Shown piece by piece: positions 34,665 through 43,604 of a DNA stretch of 64,000 bases (its first letter is position 1; the number at the start of each line of letters is the position of its first letter). The notes under the pieces are model-generated. The model was not told the origin of the DNA. It did no database searches and was given only the letters and a program-made list of their open reading frames with translations. The position numbers and the translations under genes are program-made. This DNA comes from CAYMSF01 sp964542255 (GTDB lineage Bacteria; Verrucomicrobiota; Lentisphaeria; Victivallales; Victivallaceae), in NCBI GenBank assembly GCA_964542255.1, contig CAZITV010000001.1, positions 1 to 64,000 on the forward strand. The letters are read 5' to 3'.

Positions 34665-36248
34665 CTATATTTTTCTTACTGTTATTTTTAAGCCATCAAC
34701 TTTAATAACTTCAACGTTATCACCTTTTTGAATAAAATCTCCCGCAGTGACAACATCATAAAATTCATCGTCAATAATGACTGTCCCCGCAGGACGCAGA
34801 ATCGTGTGAGCAGTCCCGTTTTTATGTAATAAATCTCTTTTTGTTTCCGCGGCAATGATGTCGCCTGGCACAACCGGTACCGGCTGCAATTTCAATCGTT
34901 CAAATAATTTTGATTTCGGCAGTATATACATAGTGAGAAAAATAATTGCAGTTATTGACGCGGCTAAAGCGCTGCCCACGGCATAGACTGCAGTTTCAAT
35001 ATTTTCGGTGCCAAACGCGCCAAAAAACGAGATGACGACACAGGATATACCGAGTACCCCAACAATGCCAAAACCTGGGATAAGAAAAATTTCAAGCATT
35101 AACAGTACCAAACCAACAAAGAAAATTACCATTGGTCCCCAATCTGATGCGCCAGAGGCAACATGCCCAAGAAAAAACAGCGTTAACGCCGTTAAACCCA
35201 GCGCACCCGAGACACCGAAGTGCGGCGACTGCATCTCAATATAAAGTCCGAGTATACCCAGTACCAACAGAATTGCAGAAACTGCCGGATGGGATAGAAA
35301 TGATACTAGTTGTTCTGTAGGACTTTTGATTACTGTTTCAACTTTACATTTATCCAGTCGTAATTCGCGCAGCAAATGTTCTCGGTCGCTACAGATATAA
35401 TCCACAACTTTAAGTTTTTTTGCTTCAGTTGCTGAAAGTGTCAGCGGTGAAACTTTTTGGTGTTCGATTCGGTCATCCTTCTCTGTCAGTTTTTGATATG
35501 GGTCAGCCATCGCTCTGATAACACGTTCAGGCCGGTTGTTTTTCTGTGCCAAAACTTCCAATACCTTAAAGAAAACTGTCAGAAATTTTTGATTAGATAA
35601 TTTTTCATCGTTGCTCTGCTCGTTGTTTTTTTCAATAGTCTTATTATTTTGCATTTCCTTGAGGATGCGCTCTAATAGCGGTGTATAACTATTGTTGTCC
35701 TCTGGTTTGTTTTTATCTTTGTTAGCGGGTGCGGTGTCTTTATTGTCCGCATTTTTTTTATTTTTGTCGGCATCATCAGTTTTATCGGTAATCGGTTTTA
35801 TTCCGTCTGGTCTAAGTTGAATCGGCATTGCATCACCGATGACACCAGCGGGATTAATGGCAATACGGTTTGCCGCCAGCGCAATAATTAGTCCAGCCGA
35901 TATTCCTTGAGGATTTACAAATGCGACAGTAGGTACTTTGGCTTTAATAAGTACTGAAACATATTTTAGTGCAACGTCAATTCTGCCGCCGGGCGTATCA
36001 AGTTCAAATATCACCGCACGCACGTTATTGTGTTCGGCTTTCTTTAATATTTTTTTCAAAAATAATAAATCTTGCTCGGAAATTTCTTTAAAATCACTGA
36101 ATTGCGGCACAAAATAGACAATATCGTTTTTGCCGGTTGGTGCAAAAATATCCATCTCGTCAACCGCATATACAGACGTCACGCAAAACATAAACAATAA
36201 AATTGGGAATAACGCAACTATAAGTTTTGATTTAAGCATCCTGCTCAT
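34665..36248 (-). CDS. NfeD-family membrane serine protease (NfeD1b type)
   Basis: A 527-residue, multi-pass membrane protein. A signal peptide ends near TSVYA. A ClpP-class serine protease domain follows; PQGISAGLIIALAANRI (about 115-131) holds the nucleophile Ser. A charged insertion rich in Lys, Asp and Asn (about 165-230) interrupts this domain. Four or more membrane helices (about 320-440) and a soluble NfeD OB-fold end the protein. NfeD works with FloA-type proteins in membrane quality control; the two floA genes follow directly. AAGGA before 36248 supports this start over one at 36311. Confidence 0.9.
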   Translation of the reverse strand: MSRMLKSKLIVALFPILLFMFCVTSVYAVDEMDIFAPTGKNDIVYFVPQFSDFKEISEQDLLFLKKILKKAEHNNVRAVIFELDTPGGRIDVALKYVSVLIKAKVPTVAFVNPQGISAGLIIALAANRIAINPAGVIGDAMPIQLRPDGIKPITDKTDDADKNKKNADNKDTAPANKDKNKPEDNNSYTPLLERILKEMQNNKTIEKNNEQSNDEKLSNQKFLTVFFKVLEVLAQKNNRPERVIRAMADPYQKLTEKDDRIEHQKVSPLTLSATEAKKLKVVDYICSDREHLLRELRLDKCKVETVIKSPTEQLVSFLSHPAVSAILLVLGILGLYIEMQSPHFGVSGALGLTALTLFFLGHVASGASDWGPMVIFFVGLVLLMLEIFLIPGFGIVGVLGISCVVISFFGAFGTENIETAVYAVGSALAASITAIIFLTMYILPKSKLFERLKLQPVPVVPGDIIAAETKRDLLHKNGTAHTILRPAGTVIIDDEFYDVVTAGDFIQKGDNVEVIKVDGLKITVRKI

Positions 36249-36559
36249 TTTTCCTTGTAAAGTTGATACGGTTTTGACAAAATTGAGCCGTATAAAAATA
36301 TTCAAAATCATTTTACTGTCATCGTCTATAATTTAACAAGTCAATATTTATTATCAACAAGAAATAATCAAAAAATGAAAACATTACAAATAATTATTGA
36401 TAGGCAGTTGAACAAAAGAAATAACAAAAAATATCTTTGCAGCGCATATTCATAACGACTAATTCTTTTCTTTGAATTACTGGCAAAAGGCTTTTTGTGG
36501 TGATATATTAAATACATATGAATTTCTGAAAATAATGGTCAAAAATCAGGACAATGTTA
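36249..36559. other. Divergent promoter region, no gene
   Basis: About 310 nt of AT-rich DNA between nfeD and the UDP-glucose dehydrogenase gene. A possible promoter for the latter is TTGTGG (36495-36500) with TATGAA (36517-36522), spaced 16 nt. No operator, hairpin or small gene was seen. Confidence 0.4.
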
Positions 36560-37933
36560 ATGAACAAAACAATTTTATGTATTGGCGCCGGTTATGTAGG
36601 TGGTCCAACCATGGCGGTAATGGCGGATAATTGCCCGGATTATAAAGTTATCGTTGTAGATAATAACCAACAACGTATCAACGCTTGGCAGTCGGACGTG
36701 CTGCCTATTTATGAGCCAGGTCTTGATGAAGTGGTTAAACGCGCCAGGGGGCGCAATTTGTTCTTTTCAACCGATGTTTACAGCGCTATTGCCGAGGCAG
36801 ATATAATTTTTGTCAGCGTGAATACGCCCACAAAAACATTCGGTGCCGGTGCCGGCAAGGCTGCTGATTTACAATTCTGGGAAAAAACAGCGCGCGATAT
36901 TATTGAACATTCAACAACCGATAAAATTGTTGTTGAGAAAAGCACGCTGCCGGTTAGAACAGCGCAGGCGATGCATAGAATTCTGCAATCGAACACTAAG
37001 GGGCTAAATTTTGACGTAATTTCAAATCCGGAATTTATGGCAGAAGGTACCGCCATAAATGACTTGCAAAATCCTGACAGAGTGTTAATCGGGTGTATGG
37101 ACTCATCCAGCGGAAAGCTTGCCATGCAGCGGTTGGTGGATATTTACCGTAATTGGGTGCCGCTCGAAAAAATTAAAACTACCAGTATTTGGAGCAGCGA
37201 ATTATCAAAATTAGTTTCCAACGCGATGCTGGCGCAGCGTATATCTTCAGTGAACAGCATTTCCGCGTTGTGCGAAAAAACTGATGCCAATATTTTGGAA
37301 GTATCTTCAGCAATGGGAATGGACTCGCGTATTGGCTCAAAATTTCTACGGGCAGGGGTAGGCTTTGGTGGTTCGTGTTTCAAAAAAGATATTTTAAATT
37401 TGGTCTATTTATGTGAATTTTATGGTTTGCCTGAAGTTGCTGCATATTGGCATCAGGTCGTCATGATGAACGATTACCAGGAGAAACGTTTTGTTGACCG
37501 AATCTCGCAAAAAATGTTTAACACCATTGCAGGTAAAAAAATTGCGGTGTTTGGGTTCTCTTTTAAAGCTGATACCGGCGATACTCGCGAATCTCCAGCT
37601 ATCTATATCTGTAAAATGTTACTAGAAGAGCATGCTGAATTGGCAATCCATGATCCACAGGCCTTGGAAAACGCCGCCATCGATCTCGCCGACGTGCATG
37701 GCAAAGTATCATACCATGTTGACCCGGTTGAAGCCGCCAAAGGCGCACACGCTATTGCCGTATTGACAGAGTGGAAAGAATTCATTAATTATGATTTTCA
37801 TAAAATTTATGAGGTAATGGAAAAACCTGCATTTATATTTGATGGACGTAATATTTTGAAACATAAAGAGTTGTATGATATTGGTTTCAATGTCTATCCG
37901 TTGGGGCAACCTGAGCAGTCACACCTGATTTGA
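36560..37933 (+). CDS. UDP-glucose 6-dehydrogenase
   Basis: It oxidises UDP-glucose to UDP-glucuronate using two NAD+. The 457 residues start with the Rossmann motif CIGAGYVGGPTMAVMAD and contain NPEFMAEGTAINDL, the catalytic Cys in GFGGSCFKKDI (about 270) and GFSFKADTGDTRESPA. The sequence style resembles the animal-type enzyme more than the short Ugd of enterobacteria, as in several PVC bacteria. AGG 9 nt upstream supports the ATG at 36560; an ATG at 36554 is also possible. It would feed surface polysaccharide synthesis. It has its own transcript, convergent with mlaD. Confidence 0.94.
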   Translation: MNKTILCIGAGYVGGPTMAVMADNCPDYKVIVVDNNQQRINAWQSDVLPIYEPGLDEVVKRARGRNLFFSTDVYSAIAEADIIFVSVNTPTKTFGAGAGKAADLQFWEKTARDIIEHSTTDKIVVEKSTLPVRTAQAMHRILQSNTKGLNFDVISNPEFMAEGTAINDLQNPDRVLIGCMDSSSGKLAMQRLVDIYRNWVPLEKIKTTSIWSSELSKLVSNAMLAQRISSVNSISALCEKTDANILEVSSAMGMDSRIGSKFLRAGVGFGGSCFKKDILNLVYLCEFYGLPEVAAYWHQVVMMNDYQEKRFVDRISQKMFNTIAGKKIAVFGFSFKADTGDTRESPAIYICKMLLEEHAELAIHDPQALENAAIDLADVHGKVSYHVDPVEAAKGAHAIAVLTEWKEFINYDFHKIYEVMEKPAFIFDGRNILKHKELYDIGFNVYPLGQPEQSHLI

Positions 37934-37939
37934 CAGCTA

Positions 37940-37959
37940 AATATTGAGCGATCAATATT
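37940..37959. terminator. AT-rich hairpin between convergent genes
   Basis: A perfect 8-bp stem (37940-37947 with 37952-37959) has a GCGA loop, a stable tetraloop class. It lies 7 nt past the UDP-glucose dehydrogenase stop and 39 nt from the mlaD stop. A second, longer-range pair (AAGCATT near 37965 and AATGCTT near 37989) is also present. A bidirectional terminator is likely but lacks a clear T-run. Confidence 0.45.
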
Positions 37960-37997
37960 CGTTAAAGCATTCAAAACTAATTTAAACAAATGCTTAA

Positions 37998-38993
37998 TTA
38001 TGGTCGTTTTACTGGTTTGAGCACTGGCTGTTTCTGTTTTCCTCGGACTAATGCACTAGGGTCGTCGTTGAGATAATTAACCAATTCGTTCAGTGAATCA
38101 ATAGTTTGGTCAATTTTGTTGATTGTGGTCTGCAATGATTGTTTAACTTCATTAACTGAGTCAGCGGCATTGCGGAAAGATTTAGACGTTTCTGGAATTT
38201 GAGCGTTTTGTAAATCTTTTCTGGCATCAGTTGCCAGTGCGTTGATGGTTTTTAGATTGCTGTTAAGTCCATCAACAATTTCCCTCAGCTTATTTTCGGT
38301 AAAAACATTACTGATGCTGGATGTACTTTTCTCGAGATTATCGCTCATTTTTTCCATTTTTTCAATGGTGTTTTTGAGTTTTGGGTCGTCGAGCAAACGT
38401 TGCATTGATTTAAGCGTTTCAGTCATTTCATCAGAAATTTTATCAAAAGGCACACGCGAAATTTTTTCCAGCGATGTATTGATTAATTTGAGGATATCCT
38501 TGAACATTGATGGTTGTGCAGGAACATAGAAGTGGGTTTTTGAAATATTATTTGGTTCAGTGATAATATTACTGGCATTATCAATATAATAATCCAATTC
38601 AATATACTTGAGTCCAGTAATGCCGGCATATTCCAAGCGGCAGCGTAGCCCTTTGCTGCGTTCTTTTTTAAAAAAATCATAAAATTGATCTAGTGCTTTT
38701 GTCATTGGCATATTACTTTCTCCAGTAAATGCTTTTAATTCAATATCCATATCAACGCGAATAAGGTTTTCATTAATCGCAATTGAAATATCGGAAACTG
38801 AGCCTATTGGAACTCCTTTATATTTTACCTGTGTGCCAACAGCAATTCCCTGAACCGATTCTTGAAATAAAGTAACAAAACGTGCCTTTTTCTCAAACAC
38901 ATCAGAAAGACCAAAGACAAAAATAACCGCGAAAAAAAGTGTTACAGCAGCGATTACAAACATACCAAGACGAAATTTATTGGCTTCAATCAT
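37998..38993 (-). CDS. MCE-domain lipid transport protein (MlaD-like)
   Basis: A 331-residue protein anchored by one N-terminal membrane helix (GMFVIAAVTLFFAVIFVFGL), with an MCE domain (about 37-115, VQGIAVGTQVKYKGVPIG), then a long helical region. It is longer than E. coli MlaD (about 180) and resembles the PqiB/Mce-type with a helical tail that could span the periplasm. It follows the ATPase and permease genes on the same transcript, forming the three-part phospholipid transporter core. A substrate-binding MlaC and outer-membrane MlaA are not in the window. Confidence 0.9.
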   Translation of the reverse strand: MIEANKFRLGMFVIAAVTLFFAVIFVFGLSDVFEKKARFVTLFQESVQGIAVGTQVKYKGVPIGSVSDISIAINENLIRVDMDIELKAFTGESNMPMTKALDQFYDFFKKERSKGLRCRLEYAGITGLKYIELDYYIDNASNIITEPNNISKTHFYVPAQPSMFKDILKLINTSLEKISRVPFDKISDEMTETLKSMQRLLDDPKLKNTIEKMEKMSDNLEKSTSSISNVFTENKLREIVDGLNSNLKTINALATDARKDLQNAQIPETSKSFRNAADSVNEVKQSLQTTINKIDQTIDSLNELVNYLNDDPSALVRGKQKQPVLKPVKRP

Positions 38994-39011
38994 AATAAAT
39001 CCTTCAAAATA

Positions 39012-39800
39012 CTAATGTTCAGGGGGAGCATTGTGGCGTTTCATGCCGGCGCGGTTTAGAAAATTTCTAACATTTTCATTCGGTGAAAATTGTTGCAGTG
39101 CCTTGGGATTGCCAGCCGCAATGATGCCTCGGGTTTCTTTACCTAAAATTATAACTCGGTCAGCAATGGCAAAAATACTGTCAAGTTCATGGCTAACAAT
39201 CACAATAGTTGTACCCAAATCACGCCGCAACTGTAAAATCAACATATCAAGCTCGGCTGAAGTTATTGGGTCAAGTCCAGCTGATGGTTCGTCAAAAAAA
39301 AGTAACGACGGGTCCAAAGCCATAGCTCTTGCCAGACCAGCACGTTTACGCATTCCACCACTAAGTTCTGACGGCATATAGTTACCACAACCACTCAAGT
39401 TTACTAATGTAAGTTTTTTCTCAATGATTTCGTCAATTTCATCTTTGGATTTATCGGTATATTCTTCCAGCGGGAGCGCGATATTTTCGGCAACGGTCAT
39501 TGAGCCGAATAACGCACCGCCCTGGTAGGTAACGCCAAATCTGCGCATTAGTCGACGTCGTTCATTTTCATTGGCGAAAACGATACTTTCGTTAAAAATA
39601 CTAATATCTCCTTTGAAGGGCTGATATAAGCCGATAATGTGTTTTAAAAGAGTACTTTTCCCGCAGCCAGAACCGCCTAATATGCCGAATATTTCACCTG
39701 GTTCTATTGCAAAATTCAGATTATCTAATACCACGACATCGCCGTAGCCGATTTTTAAATCTTTTACTTCAACAATATATTTTTGATCATTCGAGTTCAT
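39012..39800 (-). CDS. mlaF: ABC transporter ATPase (MlaF-like)
   Basis: A 262-residue ATP-binding subunit of the phospholipid ABC transporter. Walker A GGSGCGKSTLLK lies near 39-50, the signature LSGGMRKRAGLARAMA near 144-159, Walker B LLFFDEPSAGLDP near 166-178 and the switch His in IVSHELDS near 199-206. The start codon follows the permease stop with no gap (TAA then ATG), a strong sign of coupled translation. The GGMRKR signature form is typical of MlaF over other ABC ATPases. Confidence 0.95.
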   Translation of the reverse strand: MNSNDQKYIVEVKDLKIGYGDVVVLDNLNFAIEPGEIFGILGGSGCGKSTLLKHIIGLYQPFKGDISIFNESIVFANENERRRLMRRFGVTYQGGALFGSMTVAENIALPLEEYTDKSKDEIDEIIEKKLTLVNLSGCGNYMPSELSGGMRKRAGLARAMALDPSLLFFDEPSAGLDPITSAELDMLILQLRRDLGTTIVIVSHELDSIFAIADRVIILGKETRGIIAAGNPKALQQFSPNENVRNFLNRAGMKRHNAPPEH

Positions 39801-40610
39801 TTAATATCCCATAACTGAAAACAGTATAGTTAACACCGCATCGGCGATAACGATAAAGAATATTGAGGTTACTACTGCTGAAGTGGTAGCTCTTCCAACG
39901 CCTTGCGCATTGCACTCCGACTGAAATCCGCGCAGACAGCCAACAACGGCAATAATTATTGCGAAAACAAGACTTTTTATAATACCAAGGAAAAATACCA
40001 TTGGCGTTAGAACTTCAATAGTACGGTTATAATATGCAACCGCTGGCAGTCCCAGCATTGTTGTCCCGACCACAAATCCGCCTAGTATGCCAATGACATC
40101 ACCAAAAATAGTTAAAAGTGGGATTGTCATAATCATCGCCAGAATTTTAGGAATAACTAAAAATCTGCCTGGGGCTAATCCCATGGTTTCAAGTGCGTTA
40201 ATTTCCTCATCAAGTTTCATCGAACCAATTTCAGCGGCGAATGCGGAGCCTGCCCGACCGGTGGCAATCATCGCCACCATTAACGGACCTAATTCTTTGA
40301 GAATCGAGAAGCCGACTAAATCAGCGACATATAATTCTGTGCCAAATTTCCGCATTTGTACCGCAGCCTGAAAGCCTAAAATAATGCCCATTAGAAAACA
40401 GATCATCATTACAATTGGTAACGCTTGACTTCCGCACATATCCATATAGTAAATGGTCTCGCGCCAGCGAATTTTTTTGGGGTTGCGGATTGCCTGCCAG
40501 CAAACTTTAGCCAAGTCACCTAAAAAGCAAACCATTTCCAATAAATCAAGGAACTCCGTTTTTGCAGTGGCGCCGATTTTTTCAACGAATTCTCTAGAAG
40601 GATGACTCAT
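39801..40610 (-). CDS. mlaE: ABC transporter permease (MlaE-like)
   Basis: An inner-membrane permease of 269 residues with five or six hydrophobic segments. The MlaE motif GRAGSAFAAEIGSMKLDEEINALETMG is at about 120-146 (key residues: GRxG and EEIxALxxMG). It pairs with MlaF and MlaD. The ATG at 40610 is chosen over a TTG one codon earlier. As first gene of the mlaE-mlaF-mlaD set it is probably the operon start, 35 nt after the DUF2304 gene, and may continue that transcript. Confidence 0.94.
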   Translation of the reverse strand: MSHPSREFVEKIGATAKTEFLDLLEMVCFLGDLAKVCWQAIRNPKKIRWRETIYYMDMCGSQALPIVMMICFLMGIILGFQAAVQMRKFGTELYVADLVGFSILKELGPLMVAMIATGRAGSAFAAEIGSMKLDEEINALETMGLAPGRFLVIPKILAMIMTIPLLTIFGDVIGILGGFVVGTTMLGLPAVAYYNRTIEVLTPMVFFLGIIKSLVFAIIIAVVGCLRGFQSECNAQGVGRATTSAVVTSIFFIVIADAVLTILFSVMGY

Positions 40611-40645
40611 CAATATCTAACCTGTGTTAAGCACACTGGGACACA

Positions 40646-41041
40646 TTAAACATGATTATTATTGTTCTGTTGTGCTTGTTTTTCTTCAAGACGCTTAAAT
40701 TTTTCTGAAAGCAGGGCTAACTCTTGTGTTAAATCTTTGATTCTTTCGGTCTGTTTTGAAATAACAATTGAATATTGAATTAATATTAGTAGTACTGCTA
40801 CCATCATAAAGATAAACAGCATCGCCGGTGGGTAAGCGATGCCAACCAATCTGGATATATAATCTAAGCCGCGTTGCCATGTGGCTAAAACCACAAAAAT
40901 TGTTCCCATGAAAATCCAAATTAAAGAATAAGCCTCTTTAATCAATTGCTTGCGTATGGATTCGATAATAAAAATCATCAGTAAAATACTGCCCAGAAAA
41001 GTGATGATTTCCAATCGGCCAATTTCATTAAGAAAATTCAT
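40646..41041 (-). CDS. DUF2304 membrane protein
   Basis: A 131-residue protein with three hydrophobic helices (about 11-27, 38-54 and 73-92) and a charged C-terminal coiled-coil (ERIKDLTQELALLSEKFKR). Its size, helix pattern and position right after a GT2 glycosyltransferase match DUF2304, which is found next to dolichol/polyprenyl-phosphate glycosyltransferases. The role is unknown; it may help anchor or work with the transferase. Its ATG follows the transferase stop directly, so the two are translated together. Confidence 0.8.
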   Translation of the reverse strand: MNFLNEIGRLEIITFLGSILLMIFIIESIRKQLIKEAYSLIWIFMGTIFVVLATWQRGLDYISRLVGIAYPPAMLFIFMMVAVLLILIQYSIVISKQTERIKDLTQELALLSEKFKRLEEKQAQQNNNNHV

Positions 41042-41767
41042 TTATGACTTCTCCTGTTTAATTGGCGGGCGGATTGCAACCATGATAATCGCAAACATAA
41101 CTTTAATCATATAATAAACTGATTTCATCGGAGAAATTGAGGATACTCCGCCTTGACGCGGATTCATGTCAGTAAAAACCTCTTCCATTCTGAAGCCGTT
41201 GCGCCCCAATAAAATGACTTCCTCAGGTTCAGGATAGTCAAACGATGGATAGCGTCTGGCAAGAAATGACAATGCACGACGGTTATATGCACGAAAACCG
41301 GATGTGTTATCGGTAATTTTCTGGCGCACTAATATTGAATTTACAATAAAAAACATTGTTATACCGATACGGCGGAAAAAAGTAGATTTAAAGCCCTCAT
41401 TCTTCTCGCAGAATCTTGAACCAATGACAACATCAGCTTTGCCATTTATTATTGGCGAAAGTAATTTGTCAATATTCTCGGCTTTATGCTGCCCATCACC
41501 GTCAAACTTAATTGCCAGTTGGTATCCGTTGCGGTGGGCATATTTTAGTCCAGTCTGAACACCGCCGCCGATGCCCAGATTGACTGGCAAATCCAAAACG
41601 GTTTTGACCCCGCAGGCAGATGCTACGGCCGATGAATTATCCGTAGAGCAATCGTTAATAATAATAATATCCATTTCCGGAACGTGTTTTTTTAAGGTAG
41701 CGACAACACCGGGAATATTTTTTTCTTCATTGTAACAAGGAACCAGAATCGCCGTCTTCAAAGACAT
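41042..41767 (-). CDS. Family 2 glycosyltransferase (polyprenyl-P type)
   Basis: A 241-residue GT-A enzyme resembling dolichol/undecaprenyl-phosphate mannose or glucose transferases. LVPCYNEEKNIPGVVATLKK opens it, IIINDCSTDNSSA (about 34-46) binds the nucleotide, and the metal motif is KFDGDGQHKAE (about 88-98). It would transfer a sugar from a nucleotide sugar to a lipid carrier at the inner membrane. It is paired with DUF2304, 30 nt upstream of the Mla operon. The sugar is unknown. Confidence 0.88.
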   Translation of the reverse strand: MSLKTAILVPCYNEEKNIPGVVATLKKHVPEMDIIIINDCSTDNSSAVASACGVKTVLDLPVNLGIGGGVQTGLKYAHRNGYQLAIKFDGDGQHKAENIDKLLSPIINGKADVVIGSRFCEKNEGFKSTFFRRIGITMFFIVNSILVRQKITDNTSGFRAYNRRALSFLARRYPSFDYPEPEEVILLGRNGFRMEEVFTDMNPRQGGVSSISPMKSVYYMIKVMFAIIMVAIRPPIKQEKS

Positions 41768-41926
41768 ACTAATACCCTAAATTCATTGTTGATGAGCTGA
41801 ACCGGAATACATTTATATATATTACTAATATCCATAAATTCTCAAGAGCACAAGATAAGCAGTAAATAAACTCAAAACCAGAGATAAGATAGCGCATTAA
41901 TGATTTAATTCAACTCGGCAATTAGA

Positions 41927-42874
41927 CTATGACATTTGAATTTTGAAAGGCTGGAATGATAATAGTTTTTCAAGTTGCCCCAGCATCTCACGGCAATCTT
42001 TAGATGCTTCAGGCCACATTGCCTGAAGATGGGTGCAGGCAAAAGTTGACATATCTGGGATATTAATAAATAATGGAAGTTGTTGCTGTCCCAAAATAGT
42101 AGTGGCAGTATTGGCGATATCATTAATCACGGCGGCAGGCAAATGCCAGTGACCAGACAAAGCCATCTCTGTAAGAGGAGATTCCAATTTGCAATATGTT
42201 ACTAAGTTGGAAAGCATAAATGTGATTTTTAGTGCTGGAAAGAGCCGGCTTATCCCTGCGAAGGTAATGACGTTATTATCAATTAATAATTTTGATTCCG
42301 GCTTCAGTGAGGATAATAATTCATTGCGGTTAAGCAACCATGGCGCTTTGCGATTTATTTGCGTAATACTTGGTTCGGGACAGTGAAGGTTGCTGACTTC
42401 ACGGTGGCGGAGATGCTTAGCCAATTCAAGAAATAGTGTTGGTGATGCAGTCGTGATATTAATTTTTTGGGCAGCATTAATAACTTGCCCTGCTAAAACT
42501 TTAGCAGTCGTTGTTGAGATACCGAGATGCTGTTCTAGAAGCGATGATATTGCAGCATTTTCCGCAGATAATAAACTTTCAAAACAGATATTTTGTTCAC
42601 TGTAAATCTTGGCTGCATCGATAAACCCGCTGTTATGCAGCGCATGTACAACTGCCGCATTAAGTTCACGTTCTGAAAAAAGATTATTTGGGCGTTTATC
42701 ATGTTGTATCGCATATTCAACGGCTAACGCAATATCCTCAGCCATCCATTCATCTTGTACTCCGGAATGGCGAAATGCTGAGACAATTCCACGCTGCAGC
42801 CACTCTGAATCAAAGTTGGAAATTGTGCCATCTCCAGCCAGCAGCTGGATCGCATTGTCAGCAATTTTTATCAT
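41927..42874 (-). CDS. Unknown protein with ATP-cone-like N-terminus, coupled to nrdR
   Basis: A 315-residue cytoplasmic protein of no recognised family. Residues 8-95 read like an ATP-cone: DGTISNFDSEWLQRGIVSAF, then an acidic helix, LFSERELNAAVVHALHNSG and AAKIYSEQ, matching the spacing and Phe-Asp, Arg-Gly-Ile and Tyr positions of the NrdR cone. The remaining 220 residues (helices, then a PLFINIPD strand and a C-terminal helical part) are unassigned. It overlaps nrdR by 1 nt (TAATG), so it is made with NrdR. It might be a nucleotide-sensing partner of NrdR or of ribonucleotide reductase. The domain call is by eye. Confidence 0.75.
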   Translation of the reverse strand: MIKIADNAIQLLAGDGTISNFDSEWLQRGIVSAFRHSGVQDEWMAEDIALAVEYAIQHDKRPNNLFSERELNAAVVHALHNSGFIDAAKIYSEQNICFESLLSAENAAISSLLEQHLGISTTTAKVLAGQVINAAQKINITTASPTLFLELAKHLRHREVSNLHCPEPSITQINRKAPWLLNRNELLSSLKPESKLLIDNNVITFAGISRLFPALKITFMLSNLVTYCKLESPLTEMALSGHWHLPAAVINDIANTATTILGQQQLPLFINIPDMSTFACTHLQAMWPEASKDCREMLGQLEKLLSFQPFKIQMS

Positions 42875-43320
42875 TATTTTAGCGCTCTGATTTCTTCTAT
42901 AAATTCTTCTACGTCTTTAAACTTGCGATAAACTGAGGCAAATCTTACATAGGCAACCTGGTCGAGCGATTTCAGCGCTTCCATAACTCTTCTGCCGACC
43001 TCTTGAGTTTCAACTTCCTTGTCGTATAGTCGCTGCAGTTCAATGTAAATTTCGTTTACTGTCTGGTCAATGTCATCAGGCGTTACTGGACGTTTATAAC
43101 AGGCATTTTCAATGCCGCGCCGTAATTTTTCACGGTCAAAATCTTCGCGAATTTTATTGCGTTTGATGACTTTTAACTCAGCCTGGATAATGTCTTCATA
43201 AGTGGTAAAACGGTGCCCGCAATTAAGACACTCACGCCTTCTTCTAACCCCTGCGCCCTCTTTTACTGAACGAGAATCTACGACTTTATCGTCAAGAAAC
43301 TGGCATTCTGGACAACGCAT
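42874..43320 (-). CDS. nrdR: Transcriptional repressor NrdR
   Basis: A 148-residue repressor of ribonucleotide reductase genes. A zinc ribbon (MRCPECQ and CLNCGHRF, four Cys within residues 3-34) is followed by an ATP-cone (about 49-139) that senses ATP/dATP. DSRSVKEGAGVRRRREC is the family signature. The ATG at 43320 has GGAGG 6 nt before it; an in-frame ATG at 43350 is an unlikely start. No ribonucleotide reductase gene is in the window. It leads a two-gene unit with the ATP-cone-like gene. Confidence 0.97.
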   Translation of the reverse strand: MRCPECQFLDDKVVDSRSVKEGAGVRRRRECLNCGHRFTTYEDIIQAELKVIKRNKIREDFDREKLRRGIENACYKRPVTPDDIDQTVNEIYIELQRLYDKEVETQEVGRRVMEALKSLDQVAYVRFASVYRKFKDVEEFIEEIRALK

Positions 43321-43391
43321 ACGAAACCTCCAACAAAAACATTGTTGCATAAATTTAAGAGCAGATATAAAAATACTATTATAAATAGCTC

Positions 43392-43420
43392 TATATAATC
43401 AAACGGATCGTGTTTTGTAA
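43392..43420 (-). promoter_or_regulatory. Candidate promoter for nrdR
   Basis: On the minus strand TTACAA (43415-43420) and TATATA (43392-43397) are spaced 17 nt, with a predicted start near 43385 and a leader of about 65 nt. No clear NrdR box is seen. Other intergenic sequence from 43321 to 43604 shows nothing else of note. Confidence 0.35.
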
Positions 43421-43604
43421 TAATATGCCGATAAATTACATTCAACTTAATTCAGATTGTTTTTATGGAATCATTATTAAAATATCTGGCTGTTAAGATA
43501 CACTATAAAACAAAATGATTCAATATAAGTTCTGTACAGTTGCATAAATTTGTTCTGACGAGAAATGCTTAAAAATCAATAAAGCAGATTATTAACGGTT
43601 ATTA

